Assembly: GCF_024198255.1 (NCBI RefSeq)
Contig: NZ_JAJVKW010000004.1
Location: 124,001-188,000, forward strand
DNA from: Myxococcus guangdongensis
Lineage (GTDB): Bacteria; Myxococcota; Myxococcia; Myxococcales; Myxococcaceae
Direction of reading: 5' to 3'
DNA: 64,000 nt
The notes under the pieces are model-generated. The model was not told where the DNA came from. It was given only the letters and a program-made list of their open reading frames with translations, and ran no database searches. Position 1 is the first letter of the stretch. The number at the start of each line of letters is the position of its first letter. This document shows, one piece after another, positions 1 to 11,234 of this stretch. The translations under genes were made by a program, and so were the position numbers.

Positions 1-112
1 GCGTGCCTCGGAGGGACTCATGCACCTGCCGCACGGTGCTGGGCCCCAACTGCCAGAGGACTCGGAGGATGGCCAGCTCGGCGCGCGTCGGCTGCGGTGG
101 AACGGGCGTCAT
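1..112 (-). CDS. BlaI/MecI-family transcriptional repressor (N-terminal part, runs off window)
   Basis: Only the first 37 codons are visible, starting at the ATG at 112. They read as the winged-helix start of the penicillinase-repressor family: the stretch AELAILRVLWQLGPSTVRQV matches the usual pattern of helix 1, then a W-x-L-G-P turn, then V-x-x-V-H. BlaI-type proteins are small dimeric repressors, normally paired with a membrane metalloprotease sensor (BlaR1/MecR1 or an M56 peptidase), which would lie off the left edge. Two operator-like palindromes sit 13 to 49 nt upstream of the start codon, which fits autoregulation. The target genes cannot be seen. Family assignment is good; the specific role (beta-lactam, copper or other stress) is unknown. 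Confidence 0.85.
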   Translation of the reverse strand, partial: MTPVPPQPTRAELAILRVLWQLGPSTVRQVHESLRGT

Positions 113-124
113 TCGGGAAAGTAT

Positions 125-161
125 TACGACGTGTGTCGTATCTGTCAACGACGCACGTCGT
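125..161. promoter_or_regulatory. Pair of BlaI-type operators
   Basis: Two inverted repeats lie just upstream of the BlaI-family start. The first is TACGACGTGTGTCGTA at 125-140 (6-nt arms, 4-nt centre). The second is ACGACGCACGTCGT at 148-161 (6-nt arms, 2-nt centre). They share the core ACGAC(N4)GTCGT, and their centres are 22 bp apart, about two helical turns. The known BlaI/MecI consensus is a TACA-type dyad (ACTACANNTGTAGT), and these fit with T-to-G and A-to-G changes. Autorepression is inferred from position and symmetry. Confidence 0.65.
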
Positions 162-217
162 AGATGCCCGGGGCGGGACACCGCGTCAGCGGGAGGAGGG
201 GTGTCCCGGGCCGGGGG

Positions 218-1642
<1,425 letters not shown>

Positions 1643-1658
1643 AGGCGGGGGCTCGGGG

Positions 1659-2159
1659 TCAGGGGAGTGCGAGACTCTGGGTTTCGCGAACGACGGGGCG
1701 GGCGGCGCGGGCATGCCACGTCTCCACCACGGGCTCGATGCGCGGGGATATCTGGATGACGGAGCTGGGGAAGCAGTGCGCGGGCAGCTCCGAGAAGATG
1801 CGGCGTACCACCTCTGCCTCCGAGTCGGTGGCCACGGCGACGTGGGGGCGGACGATGATGTCGGTGAGGTGCGGCGTCTGGCCGGGGCTCGCCACCAGCC
1901 GGGCCACCGCGCAGCTCTGGTAGAAGAGGATGGACACCTCGGCCTCGCGTGCCCGCTCGAGGAAGGCCAACAGCGTGCGGCCCTCGACGGCGCCCACCAG
2001 CAGCGTCTCCGGGGCCCAGCGGCCGGCCTCCATCGCTCCGGGTTCCACCAGGGGCAGGCCGATGGGGACGGGGGGCGCACGGTCGCTCGTCAGGACGGCG
2101 CCGTGGTCGCCTTGCCAGTAGAGGCGCGTTTCGTACTCTGTGACGGTAACGGATGTCAT
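1659..2159 (-). CDS. OsmC-like protein
   Basis: A 166-residue protein resembling the OsmC/Ohr superfamily, whose members reduce organic peroxides with paired cysteines. The central SILFYQSCAVARLV segment and the later LPAHCFPSSVIQ segment carry one cysteine each, in the places where OsmC proteins usually have theirs. The start at 2159 is supported by a GGAAGGA ribosome site about 6 nt upstream. The gene sits 16 nt upstream of the sigma-54 response regulator and 119 nt downstream of the DASS transporter on the same strand. A peroxide-detoxifying role is inferred from the family only. Myxobacteria have many such paralogues, and some OsmC-like proteins have no known substrate. Confidence 0.7.
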   Translation of the reverse strand: MTSVTVTEYETRLYWQGDHGAVLTSDRAPPVPIGLPLVEPGAMEAGRWAPETLLVGAVEGRTLLAFLERAREAEVSILFYQSCAVARLVASPGQTPHLTDIIVRPHVAVATDSEAEVVRRIFSELPAHCFPSSVIQISPRIEPVVETWHARAARPVVRETQSLALP

Positions 2160-2278
2160 GGGCGTTCCTTCCGCCAGGCCCTGTGCCGGCATTGCCCTTT
2201 CAACCCGTGTGCCGCGACGGTGCTTCATGGTGGACCCAGACTTCGCCCTGGAGTCCTGGCGGTGCGGGCGAGGGTAGC

Positions 2279-3685
2279 TCATGGCAGCCCGAAGATTCGC
2301 AGGACAAAGGGGCCTGTCGCGCTGACCAGCAGACAACCGGCCACCATGAGGGGAAGTCCCAACCGCAGCAGCTCCGAGGTCTCCAGTCCCTCTCCCGCGG
2401 CCATGGCGTTGGGAGGTGTGCTGATGGCGAAGGGGATGCCGAACGCGCACCCCATGGCGACGAGGATGGGCGTGGACGCGGAGGGCTCCACGCTGAGCGC
2501 CAGCGGCATGAGGAGCGCGGCGGTGCCGGTGTTGCTCATCAACGCGGACAGCGCCGCGGCGACGACGACGAGCGCGCCGAGCCGGGCCGCCTGGGGCCAC
2601 GTCTCCAGGCTCGCGCCGTCGAGCGCATGGGCCACCAGGCCCGAGTGCTCCAGCAGCTTCCCCAGCGCCAGTCCCCCGGCGATGAGCAACAGCGTGGACC
2701 AGTCGAGCTTCTTGAGGTCCTCGCGCTCGAGCAGACGCGTACCGAAGAGCAGCGCGGTGGCTCCCAGGGCGACCACGGGAGCGGGCACGCCGTGCACGGG
2801 CTCCGACAGCCAGGCCACCACGCAGGCGGCGCTCACCCAGAGCACCCGTCGGCCGCGGCCGTCCAGCGAGCGCGTGACCTGTGCGGGCAAGGTCAGGGTG
2901 TCGCCCAGGCGGAAGCGCAGCAGCACCAGGCCGAAGCCGAGCACCAGCATGAGCGCCGTGAGAGGCAGGGCGAACGCCATCCAGCCCGCGAAGGTGACGT
3001 GCGCGTAGGCGCTCGCGGCGGACACCGCGAGCGCGTTGGGGCCGCTGCCCACGGGTGTGGCCATGCCGCCCAGGTTCGCGCCCAGCGCCACGCCCGCGAG
3101 CAGCGCGGGCCGCAGGGACGTGCCTGGAGCCGAGGCGAGCAGCACGGGACGGAGCGCCGCGAGCATCATCGCCGCCGCGGCGACGTTGGACATCCACATG
3201 GAGAGGAACGCCACGCCGCCCATCACGAACAGGAGCAGCCGCCGGGGGCGTCCGCGCGACAGGCGCACCACGTGGCCCGCCACCGCCGAGTCGAGTCCGT
3301 GACGCATGGCCGCGACCTCGAGCGTGAAGCCGCCCAGGAAGAGGATGAGCACCGGGTCCGCGCACCAGGTGAGCACGGACGCGAGTGCATAGTCCTTTCC
3401 CAGCGGGCCGAGCACCACGGGCGTCGCCCCGAGGAGCAGCAGCGTGGGGACGAACGGCGGCACCAGTTCGGTGAGCCACAGGACCAGACAGACGCCGGCC
3501 ACCAGCACCGTGCGCGACGCCACCTCGCCCTGCCCCCCGAACGCGGACAGCCACGCCACCGCACCGAGCCCCACCAGCGCCAGCGCGGGCCGCACCCAGC
3601 GGCGCCCAGGCGGCGAGGGCGCCAGGTCGGGCGAGGGGGAGGTGAGGGCCTCGGCTTCACGCATCGAGGCGAGGGGAGCGTTCAT
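2279..3685 (-). CDS. DASS (SLC13) family anion transporter
   Basis: A 468-residue membrane protein with about a dozen hydrophobic segments, of the divalent anion:sodium symporter family (NadC/SdcS-like), which imports dicarboxylates, sulfate or related anions with sodium. Both halves carry the family Ser-Asn signature in re-entrant hairpins: WMSNVAAAAMM near residue 165 and MSNTGTAALLMPLA near 385. The C-terminal half also has the conserved FAISTPPNAM loop. The first 30 residues are hydrophilic. The start at 3685 has no Shine-Dalgarno sequence; a second ATG at 3664 is possible. The start codon lies inside the first unit of a tandem repeat array that extends upstream (3678-4058). The substrate cannot be predicted. 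Confidence 0.88.
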   Translation of the reverse strand: MNAPLASMREAEALTSPSPDLAPSPPGRRWVRPALALVGLGAVAWLSAFGGQGEVASRTVLVAGVCLVLWLTELVPPFVPTLLLLGATPVVLGPLGKDYALASVLTWCADPVLILFLGGFTLEVAAMRHGLDSAVAGHVVRLSRGRPRRLLLFVMGGVAFLSMWMSNVAAAAMMLAALRPVLLASAPGTSLRPALLAGVALGANLGGMATPVGSGPNALAVSAASAYAHVTFAGWMAFALPLTALMLVLGFGLVLLRFRLGDTLTLPAQVTRSLDGRGRRVLWVSAACVVAWLSEPVHGVPAPVVALGATALLFGTRLLEREDLKKLDWSTLLLIAGGLALGKLLEHSGLVAHALDGASLETWPQAARLGALVVVAAALSALMSNTGTAALLMPLALSVEPSASTPILVAMGCAFGIPFAISTPPNAMAAGEGLETSELLRLGLPLMVAGCLLVSATGPFVLRIFGLP

Positions 3686-4058
3686 GGCGGCGGGCAGTGG
3701 CGCGGCGGAGCAGGGGCCTGCGTCGAGGGCGCGTTCGTGTCGGGGTTCAGTGCTGCGGTCGAGTGGGGCGCTGCGTCCGGGCCGCGTTCATGTTGGGGAC
3801 CCGCGATGCGGTGGAGAGGGCGCTCTGCATTCGGGAGACGCGTTCGTGTCGGGGTTCAGTGCTGCGGTCGAGCGGGGCGCTGCGTCCGGGCCGCGTTCAT
3901 GTTGGGGACCCGCGATGCGGTGGAGAGGGCGCTCTGCATTCGGGAGACGCGTTCATGTCGAGGCCTTGGTGCAGTGCGGATTGGGCGCCTCTTGCGTCAG
4001 GAGCACGTTCGTGGCGGAGGTCCGCCGATGCGAGGACGCTTCGTCCTGGTCGGAAGCT
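3678..4058. repeat. Decayed 53/56-bp tandem repeat array overlapping the transporter start
   Basis: Seven degenerate units begin near 3678, 3731, 3784, 3840, 3893, 3949 and 4005 (spacings 53, 53, 56, 53, 56, 56). Each opens with a variant of GCGTTCATG or GCGTTCGTG. Units two and three were copied together: 3731-3839 and 3840-3948 form a 109-bp direct repeat with a single mismatch. The first unit contains the CAT that is the start codon of the DASS gene on the minus strand, so the array looks like serial duplication of that gene's start region. The 109-bp period is not a multiple of three, so it is not a coding repeat. This array accounts for most of the gene-free stretch 3686-4108. Confidence 0.85.
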
Positions 4059-4108
4059 GCTCGGCGGGACGAGTCGACGAGGGACCGCGGTCCCTCGTCA
4101 AAAGAGGC

Positions 4109-4540
4109 TCAGGCGTTGAACTCGCGCGCGAGCTCGCGGCGGTCTTTGTCCTCGATGAGGTGTTGCGCGTAGCGCACCAGGTCCGCCTCGGTGATGAGGC
4201 CCAGGAGCGTGCCGTCGCCGCTCACCACCGGCAGGCAGCCGAACTTGTTGCGCAGCATCATCACCACCGCGTCGCGCAGGGACGCCTCGGGCCCCACCGT
4301 CGTCACCTCGCGCGTCATGATGTCCGCGGCCCACAGCGGCTGGGCGGCTGGATCATTCGCGCTCGTGGCCGCCGCCCGCAGCAGGTCGCGGTGGGTGATG
4401 AGCCCCACGAGCTTGCCCTGGCGCACCACGGGCAGGTGCCGGATGCGGTGCAGCCGCAGCAGCTCTTCCGCCTTGCCCAGGTTCTGTGTTTCCTTGAGCG
4501 TGACCACCTCACGTGTCATCAGCTCTCCGACGATTTGCAT
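4109..4540 (-). CDS. Tandem CBS-domain protein
   Basis: A 143-residue protein made almost only of two CBS domains (about 1-62 and 72-135). Each has the usual pattern of a MTREV opening, a helix, then the LPVV and GLIT(H/E)RDL/ADL strands. Paired CBS domains fold as a Bateman module that binds adenine nucleotides or SAM and regulates a partner. Stand-alone versions like this act as sensors or as subunits of other complexes. The start at 4540 has a GGAG ribosome site about 8 nt upstream. It is upstream of the DASS gene on the same strand, but the repeat array separates them. It is divergent from the thiC riboswitch. The partner is unknown. Confidence 0.9.
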   Translation of the reverse strand: MQIVGELMTREVVTLKETQNLGKAEELLRLHRIRHLPVVRQGKLVGLITHRDLLRAAATSANDPAAQPLWAADIMTREVTTVGPEASLRDAVVMMLRNKFGCLPVVSGDGTLLGLITEADLVRYAQHLIEDKDRRELAREFNA

Positions 4541-4762
4541 GGGGCGCTCTCCAGGTGAGGGGGGATGCCGGGAGTCATTGCAGGACGGGGGCCAGCCCTG
4601 GTCCCCTCGGGACACGGTGATTGCGGCCCGTGGCGCGCGCAAGGTTTGCGCGTCGAGGGGGCGCCCCGCATTCCTTGCGCCCGACTGTTCGCCGGGCCGC
4701 GCCGGCCTCCGCCCCCAGGCCGGGTTGAACCCCGTCTCCATGTGCGCTAGATGCTCACCCAG

Positions 4763-6791
<2,029 letters not shown>

Positions 6792-6930
6792 GCAAGAAAC
6801 CCGGAATCGAGGGCGTCAAACGACGCCGCGCCTCACCTGTCCGAGACGTGACAATCAGAGTGTGTGCATGCCATGGTAGGTGGGCATGGGCGCGGTGTTC
6901 GCGCCCTCGATGATCGGGAGGGGAGACTTC

Positions 6931-7320
6931 GTGGAGACTCCGCCGAGGGAACAAGTGGGTTCGTACATCACCGGCACGCCGATGCCGACCCAGGACGAGA
7001 AGACGATGGCGCTGATTGCCCATATGGGCACCATCCTGGGCAACTTCGTGGGACTGGGTTTCGCCGTTCCGCTGGTGCTGATGCTGACGAAGGGCAAGGA
7101 GTCGTCCTTCATCCGTGAGCACGCGGTGGAGTCGCTGAACTTCCAGATCACCATCTTCATCGCCGCGGTGGTGGCCTCCATCACCCTGTGCGTGGGCATC
7201 GGCTTCGTCCTGCTGCCCCTCGTCGGCGTGGTGGCGCTGGTGTTCTCCATCATCGCCGGCCTCAAGGCGAACGAGGGTCAGCTGTACAAGTACCCGTTCG
7301 CCATCCGGTTGGTGAAGTAG
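6931..7320 (+). CDS. DUF4870-family small membrane protein
   Basis: A 129-residue protein resembling the DUF4870 (Tic20-like) family. A short polar N-terminus leads to MALIAHMGTILGN and a first membrane segment. After it come the typical FIREHAVESLNFQ motif, two more hydrophobic segments, and a C-terminal LKANEGQLYKYPFAIRLV tail. Function in the family is unknown. I chose the GTG at 6931 because GGGAGGGG ends about 6 nt upstream; ATG codons at 6886 and 6910 are in frame but lack a ribosome site. It is a single gene convergent with moaA, and a short hairpin (7329-7346) follows. Confidence 0.85.
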   Translation: METPPREQVGSYITGTPMPTQDEKTMALIAHMGTILGNFVGLGFAVPLVLMLTKGKESSFIREHAVESLNFQITIFIAAVVASITLCVGIGFVLLPLVGVVALVFSIIAGLKANEGQLYKYPFAIRLVK

Positions 7321-7328
7321 TCCAGCAC

Positions 7329-7346
7329 GGGCTCCCACGGGAGCCC
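7329..7346. terminator. GC-rich hairpin between convergent genes
   Basis: GGGCTCCC at 7329-7336 and GGGAGCCC at 7339-7346 form a compact hairpin between the DUF4870 gene and moaA, which converge here. There is no T-tract, so a terminator role rests on position and fold only. Confidence 0.4.
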
Positions 7347-7411
7347 TGGTTGCACCCGGGCGGGCCATGCGCGAGTCGCGGGCCCGCCCGTCGTGTTCCT
7401 GGGGTGCGGCC

Positions 7412-8425
7412 TCAGCCGCCGATGCCCATCATCGACAGCAGCGTGGCGCCGTTGCCGGGCTCGGTGAAGCGGTGGCCCTCCGGCTTGTCGCCCAGCGCGG
7501 CGCGGATGGCGCGCGCCAGCTCCACGTCGGTGGCGCCTCCACGGATGAGCTGGTGCAGCGGCGCCTGCGCGCGTCCTCCGAGGCAGCTCCTCAAATCCCC
7601 GTTGGAGGCCACGCGCACGCGATTGCAGCCGCCGCAGAAGTTCTGGGTGAGCGGTGAGATGAACCCCACGCGTCCCCCCGGCGCGCGCCAGTACCGCGCG
7701 GGTCCGGAGGTGATGGAGTCCGCGGCCGCGCCCGTCTCCTCGGGCTCTGGCGACAGCGCGAGGCCCTCGCCGCGCAGCCGCTCGATGAGCTCCGCGGTGG
7801 GCACGGGCTTGCCCTGTCCGAAGGGCATCAGCTCGATGAAGCGCGGGGTGAGGCCTCGCGCGTGTGCGTACTCCACCAGCGCCCGGGCCTCGTGGTCGTT
7901 CACCCCGCGCATCACCACGACGTTGAGCTTGAGCGAGCCGTAGCCGACCTGGGCCGCGCGGTCGATGCCGGCCAGCACCGCGTCGAAGTCACCCTGCTTG
8001 GAGATGCTCCGGAACGTCTGGGCCGACAGCGTGTCCAGGCTGATGTTGAGCTGGTCCACCCCCGCCTCGCGCAGGGGCGCCGCCAGCGACGCCAGATGGC
8101 TGGCGTTGGTGGTGATGGCCAGGTGCTGGATGCCGGGGATGCTGGCGATGCGCCGGGCCACCTCCAGGATGTCCGGGCGGATGAGCGGCTCGCCGCCCGT
8201 CAGTCGCACGCGGCGGATTCCCAGGGCCGCGAAGAGGGAGGCGATGCGCCCGAGCTCCTGCGCGTCGAGCAGGTCCTTCTTCCCGCCCCACGACGCCGGA
8301 GAGCAGTACGTGCAGCGGAAGTTGCAGCGGTCCGTGATGCTCAGCCGCAAATACGTCATGCGGCGCCCCTGCGCGTCCAGCAGGGGCGGAGCGAGTGGAT
8401 CCGTGGGGAGGGCGGGCATCGTCAC
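7412..8425 (-). CDS. moaA: GTP 3',8-cyclase MoaA (molybdenum cofactor)
   Basis: A 337-residue radical-SAM enzyme that, with MoaC, converts GTP to cyclic pyranopterin monophosphate, the first step of molybdenum cofactor synthesis. The N-terminal SAM cluster is C34/C38/C41 (CNFRCTYC). The C-terminal GTP-binding cluster is in FCGGCNRVRVASNGDLRSC. The LTGGEPLIRPD and ISLDTL blocks are typical. The GTG at 8425 is preferred because a GAGG lies upstream at workable spacing; an ATG at 8419 would remove two residues. Usual C-terminal ends are GG, and this one ends MMGIGG, as it should for function. moeA of the same pathway is at 29657-30889. Confidence 0.97.
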   Translation of the reverse strand: MTMPALPTDPLAPPLLDAQGRRMTYLRLSITDRCNFRCTYCSPASWGGKKDLLDAQELGRIASLFAALGIRRVRLTGGEPLIRPDILEVARRIASIPGIQHLAITTNASHLASLAAPLREAGVDQLNISLDTLSAQTFRSISKQGDFDAVLAGIDRAAQVGYGSLKLNVVVMRGVNDHEARALVEYAHARGLTPRFIELMPFGQGKPVPTAELIERLRGEGLALSPEPEETGAAADSITSGPARYWRAPGGRVGFISPLTQNFCGGCNRVRVASNGDLRSCLGGRAQAPLHQLIRGGATDVELARAIRAALGDKPEGHRFTEPGNGATLLSMMGIGG

Positions 8426-8483
8426 GGGCGGCCTGACCTCGTAACAGCCGACTCGCGGCTGTTCATCTCATTCCCCGACGGGC

Positions 8484-9725
8484 TCAGCCTTCGCTGCCCG
8501 TCGCGGAGCGGATGGCGGTGACCTTCGGCTCGGTCGACTCCGCCGTGTTCGAGCGCGGGGGGGCGGGGACGGTCTCCAGCTCGTCGTCCAGGTCCGTCAG
8601 GCGGGCGAGCTCCGCCTCGGCTTCGTTCGCCTCCTGCTCGGCCACGGGGAGCTGGAGCTTCTTCTTCTTCATCTCCTCCTTGATGTGGATGAGCCCTTCC
8701 TCGCCGATGTCGAGGAACGCGCGCACCACCTCCGGATCGAACTGCGTGTTCGCGCAGCGGCGGATCTCCTGGATGGCGTTGGCGAACGTCGTGCCCTTGC
8801 GGTACGGGCGGTCGCTCGTCATCGCGTCCAGCGTGTCCGCCACGGCGAAGATGCGCGCGCCGACGTGGATCTCCTGCCGCGACAGGTTGCGCGGATAGCC
8901 CGCGCCATCCCAGCGCTCCTGGTGCGACAGGACGATGGCGGACGGCGTGGACAGGAACGGGATGGCCTGGATCATCTGGAAGCCGATCTCCGGATGCTTG
9001 CGCATCTCCAGCCACTCGTCCGGCGTCAGCTTGCCCGGCTTGAGCAGCACCGCGTCCGGCACGCCAATCTTGCCGATGTCGTGCAAGAGCGCGCCGCGGC
9101 CGATCTCCTCCAGCTCCTTGCCCTGGATGCCCATGCGCCCGGCGATGGCGGACGTGTAGCTGACGACGCGCTGCGAGTGGTCGCTCGTCTCGTGCTCACG
9201 CGCGTCCAGCGCGGCGACCAGGGCGAGCAGCGTGTTCTGGTAGGTGTTGGCGATGTTGTGCAGCGCGCTTCTCAGCTCCGCCGTGCGGTCGCGGACCTTG
9301 CGCTCCAGCTTCTTCTGGTAGCGCTTCCGGGCCATCTCGATGCGGCGCTTGGCGAGCGCCCGCTCGATGGCTCGGATGAGGTCCGTCAGCTTCGGTGGCT
9401 TGAGCAGGTAGTCCACCGCGCCACGGCGCAGACAGTCCACCGCGGACTCCGTGTCCCCATAGCCGGTGAGCATGATGACGGACGTGTCCGGCAGTCGCTC
9501 CCGCAGGTTCTCCAGGAGCCAGAGGCCGTCCTTGCCCGGCATCTTCATGTCGCTGATGACGAGCGGGGTGTCCTCTTCGCCCGCCACGTCCAGCGCCATC
9601 TCGGCGCCGCTCGCGACGACGCAGTTGTAGCCCTCTTCACGCAAGAGGACCGAGATGACGTCTCGCACGGAGTCGTCATCGTCGACGATGAGGATTCGGG
9701 GTGGTGCAGGGGGGATGGCTTCCAC
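8484..9725 (-). CDS. Response regulator with HD-GYP domain
   Basis: A 413-residue regulator. The receiver domain is near residues 9-125 (ILIVDDDDS, phospho-acceptor in VISDMKMPGKDG, K in LLKPPK). A basic coiled-coil linker follows, then an HD-GYP domain with HDIGKIGVPD and GYP in HQERWDGAGYP. HD-GYP proteins usually hydrolyse cyclic di-GMP. Here the usual HHE of the second motif is HQE, so one metal ligand may be lost. The C-terminal 60 residues are acidic and low in complexity. I chose GTG 9725: the codons between 9726 and a longer GTG start at 9794 have low G/C at third positions (about 9 of 22), unlike coding sequence here. Confidence 0.9.
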   Translation of the reverse strand: MEAIPPAPPRILIVDDDDSVRDVISVLLREEGYNCVVASGAEMALDVAGEEDTPLVISDMKMPGKDGLWLLENLRERLPDTSVIMLTGYGDTESAVDCLRRGAVDYLLKPPKLTDLIRAIERALAKRRIEMARKRYQKKLERKVRDRTAELRSALHNIANTYQNTLLALVAALDAREHETSDHSQRVVSYTSAIAGRMGIQGKELEEIGRGALLHDIGKIGVPDAVLLKPGKLTPDEWLEMRKHPEIGFQMIQAIPFLSTPSAIVLSHQERWDGAGYPRNLSRQEIHVGARIFAVADTLDAMTSDRPYRKGTTFANAIQEIRRCANTQFDPEVVRAFLDIGEEGLIHIKEEMKKKKLQLPVAEQEANEAEAELARLTDLDDELETVPAPPRSNTAESTEPKVTAIRSATGSEG

Positions 9726-9893
9726 GGCGGGAGATTCTAGAGGTTTCCGGGTTTCAATGGCGAATGCGTCAGGGAAATTACCACCTTCCTCCACTTGCAG
9801 GTTGACAGTCCAGTGCGGCGGTCCAGAAGGCGACCCTGGAAGGCAGGGCGAGCAGGCGGGCGGAGCCCTTCGGGCAGGTGGGATGCGAGGCGC

Positions 9894-11012
9894 TCAGGCG
9901 CGGGCCCGGACGCCTCCTCGATCATAGCGGAACGGAGCGAGGTCCAGGGTGGTGCGCTCCCCGAGGACCGCCTGGGCGACGAGCTTCGCGGTGATGGGGG
10001 CCAGGAGGATGCCGTTGCGGAAGTGTCCGGTGGCGAGGAAGAGGCCGGGCGTGGGCCCCTCGCCCAGGTAGGGCCGCTTGTCCTCCGTCCAGGGACGGAA
10101 GCCGGCCCACGTCTCCGTGATGGGCGCCGAGCCCAGCTCCGGACACAGCTCGAGGGCCATGTCGAGGATGCGCGCCAGCCCCGCCGCGGTCACCTGCTTG
10201 TCGAAGCCCACCAGCTCCATGGTGCTGCCGGCGATGACGCGCCCGTCCGCGCGCGGCACGACGTAGCCCTTCTCCGAGGTGAGGACGCGCTGCAGCAACG
10301 GCAGGCGCGTCTGGAGCTGGATCATCTGCCCGCGCGCGGGGCGCACCGACTTCGCCTCCACGCCCGCGCCCTGGACCAGTGAGGACCACGATCCCGCGGC
10401 GAGGACGATGGCGTCCGCGCGCAGCACCTCGCCATCCAGGTCCACGCCCACCGCGCGGCCGTCCTCGTGGACGATGCCGCGCACATAGCCGCTGCGGAAC
10501 TCGGCGCCCACGCGCGCGGCGGCCATCGTCAGCGCGCGCACCAACAGCCGGTTGTCCACCTGGTGGTCGTCCGGGAAGTGCGCGGCGGCCACGGCCTTGG
10601 CGGACAGCTTCGGCTCGAGCGCTCGGGCCTGCGCTCCATCGAGCAGCTCCGCGCGCAGGCCCATGCCGCGCTGCCACAGCACGGTGGCCTCCAGGTGATG
10701 GACGGCGGTGTCGGCGAAGGCGACCTTGAGGATGCCGCAGGGCTGGTAGGCGATGTCCACGCCGGACAGCTCGCGCAGCTCCTCCGCGAAGGCGGGGTAG
10801 AGGCCGCGGCTGCGCAGGCACAAGTCGAGGAAGGGGCCCGGACCGTCCGACTCCATCTGGGGCGCGAGCATGCCCGCGGCGGCGCTGCTGGCCTCCGCGC
10901 CGGGGATGGAGCGTTCCAGGACGGTGACGCGCGCGCCCGCCTGCCGCAGCCGCAGCGCGATGCCGCAGCCCATGATGCCCCCGCCCACGATGATGACGTC
11001 CGAGACTCGCAT
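9894..11012 (-). CDS. thiO: Glycine oxidase ThiO (FAD-dependent)
   Basis: A 372-residue flavoenzyme of the DAO family. An N-terminal Rossmann motif, VIIVGGGIMGCGIALRL, binds FAD; further blocks are EASSAAAGMLAPQ, FPDDHQVDNRLLVRAL, and the C-terminal TWAGFRPWTEDKRPYLG and ATGHFRNGILLAPITA. ThiO oxidises glycine to the imine used for the thiazole half of thiamine in aerobic bacteria. The start at 11012 has an AGGAAG ribosome site. Unlike many genomes, thiS and thiG are not adjacent and no riboswitch precedes it. It is divergent from the histidine operon, sharing a gap of about 95 nt with the hisL leader. Confidence 0.92.
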   Translation of the reverse strand: MRVSDVIIVGGGIMGCGIALRLRQAGARVTVLERSIPGAEASSAAAGMLAPQMESDGPGPFLDLCLRSRGLYPAFAEELRELSGVDIAYQPCGILKVAFADTAVHHLEATVLWQRGMGLRAELLDGAQARALEPKLSAKAVAAAHFPDDHQVDNRLLVRALTMAAARVGAEFRSGYVRGIVHEDGRAVGVDLDGEVLRADAIVLAAGSWSSLVQGAGVEAKSVRPARGQMIQLQTRLPLLQRVLTSEKGYVVPRADGRVIAGSTMELVGFDKQVTAAGLARILDMALELCPELGSAPITETWAGFRPWTEDKRPYLGEGPTPGLFLATGHFRNGILLAPITAKLVAQAVLGERTTLDLAPFRYDRGGVRARA

Positions 11013-11069
11013 GGCCTTGCTTCCTGCTCGCCCCGTCGAGGGTTTGCAAGCGACATGACGCAGGCCGAG

Positions 11070-11098
11070 TTGACGGCGGGGCACCTTTGCCATTACTG
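11070..11098 (+). promoter_or_regulatory. Candidate his operon promoter
   Basis: TTGACG at 11070-11075 is followed after 17 nt by TTACTG at 11093-11098. The -35 element is good and the -10 element poor. A start of transcription 6-8 nt later would fall at about 11105, right at the GTG of the His-rich leader (11107), so the leader peptide might be read from a nearly leaderless RNA. This would explain why its ribosome site is too close (GGAG, 2 nt before the GTG). Confidence 0.4.
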
Positions 11099-11106
11099 AT
11101 GGAGCC

Positions 11107-11199
11107 GTGCGTTTCTCTTCCGTGCATCCCCATCATGCGCATCATCGGCTCGGCCCCGACGGGACCGTTCGCCATGCGCATGCCTGGGTGAGCCACTAG
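11107..11199 (+). CDS. hisL: Histidine operon leader peptide HisL
   Basis: A 30-residue ORF from GTG 11107 to TAG 11197-11199, with eight histidines. Five occur in seven residues (HPHHAHH, residues 7-13); the others are residues 23, 25 and 30. Such density of codons for the end product, just before an intrinsic terminator (11235-11265) and hisG, is the signature of ribosome-mediated attenuation. When histidyl-tRNA is scarce, the ribosome stalls on the His codons and an antiterminator forms. GACGGG (11158-11163), in leader codons 18-19, can pair with CCCGTC (11239-11244) of the terminator arm and is a candidate antiterminator. The leader is too short and unusual to be found by homology. Confidence 0.88.
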   Translation: MRFSSVHPHHAHHRLGPDGTVRHAHAWVSH

Positions 11200-11234
11200 A
11201 CGCACCACCCTCCCGGCACCTGCCGCAGCGACCG

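Noticed and set aside
175..207. Hairpin GGGACACC/GGTGTCCC after the response regulator gene as a terminator
   Set aside because: The loop is 17 nt and there is no T-tract; position fits but the evidence is too thin.
3678..4058. CRISPR array
   Set aside because: Units are contiguous and degenerate without unique spacers, and no cas gene is present.
3697..4119. Plus-strand frame through the tandem repeats
   Set aside because: The 109-bp period is not a multiple of three, so repeated peptides fall in different frames; no ribosome site.
9726..9794. Longer N-terminus for the HD-GYP regulator from GTG 9794
   Set aside because: Third codon positions in this stretch are only about 40% G/C, unlike coding sequence here, and there is no ribosome site.
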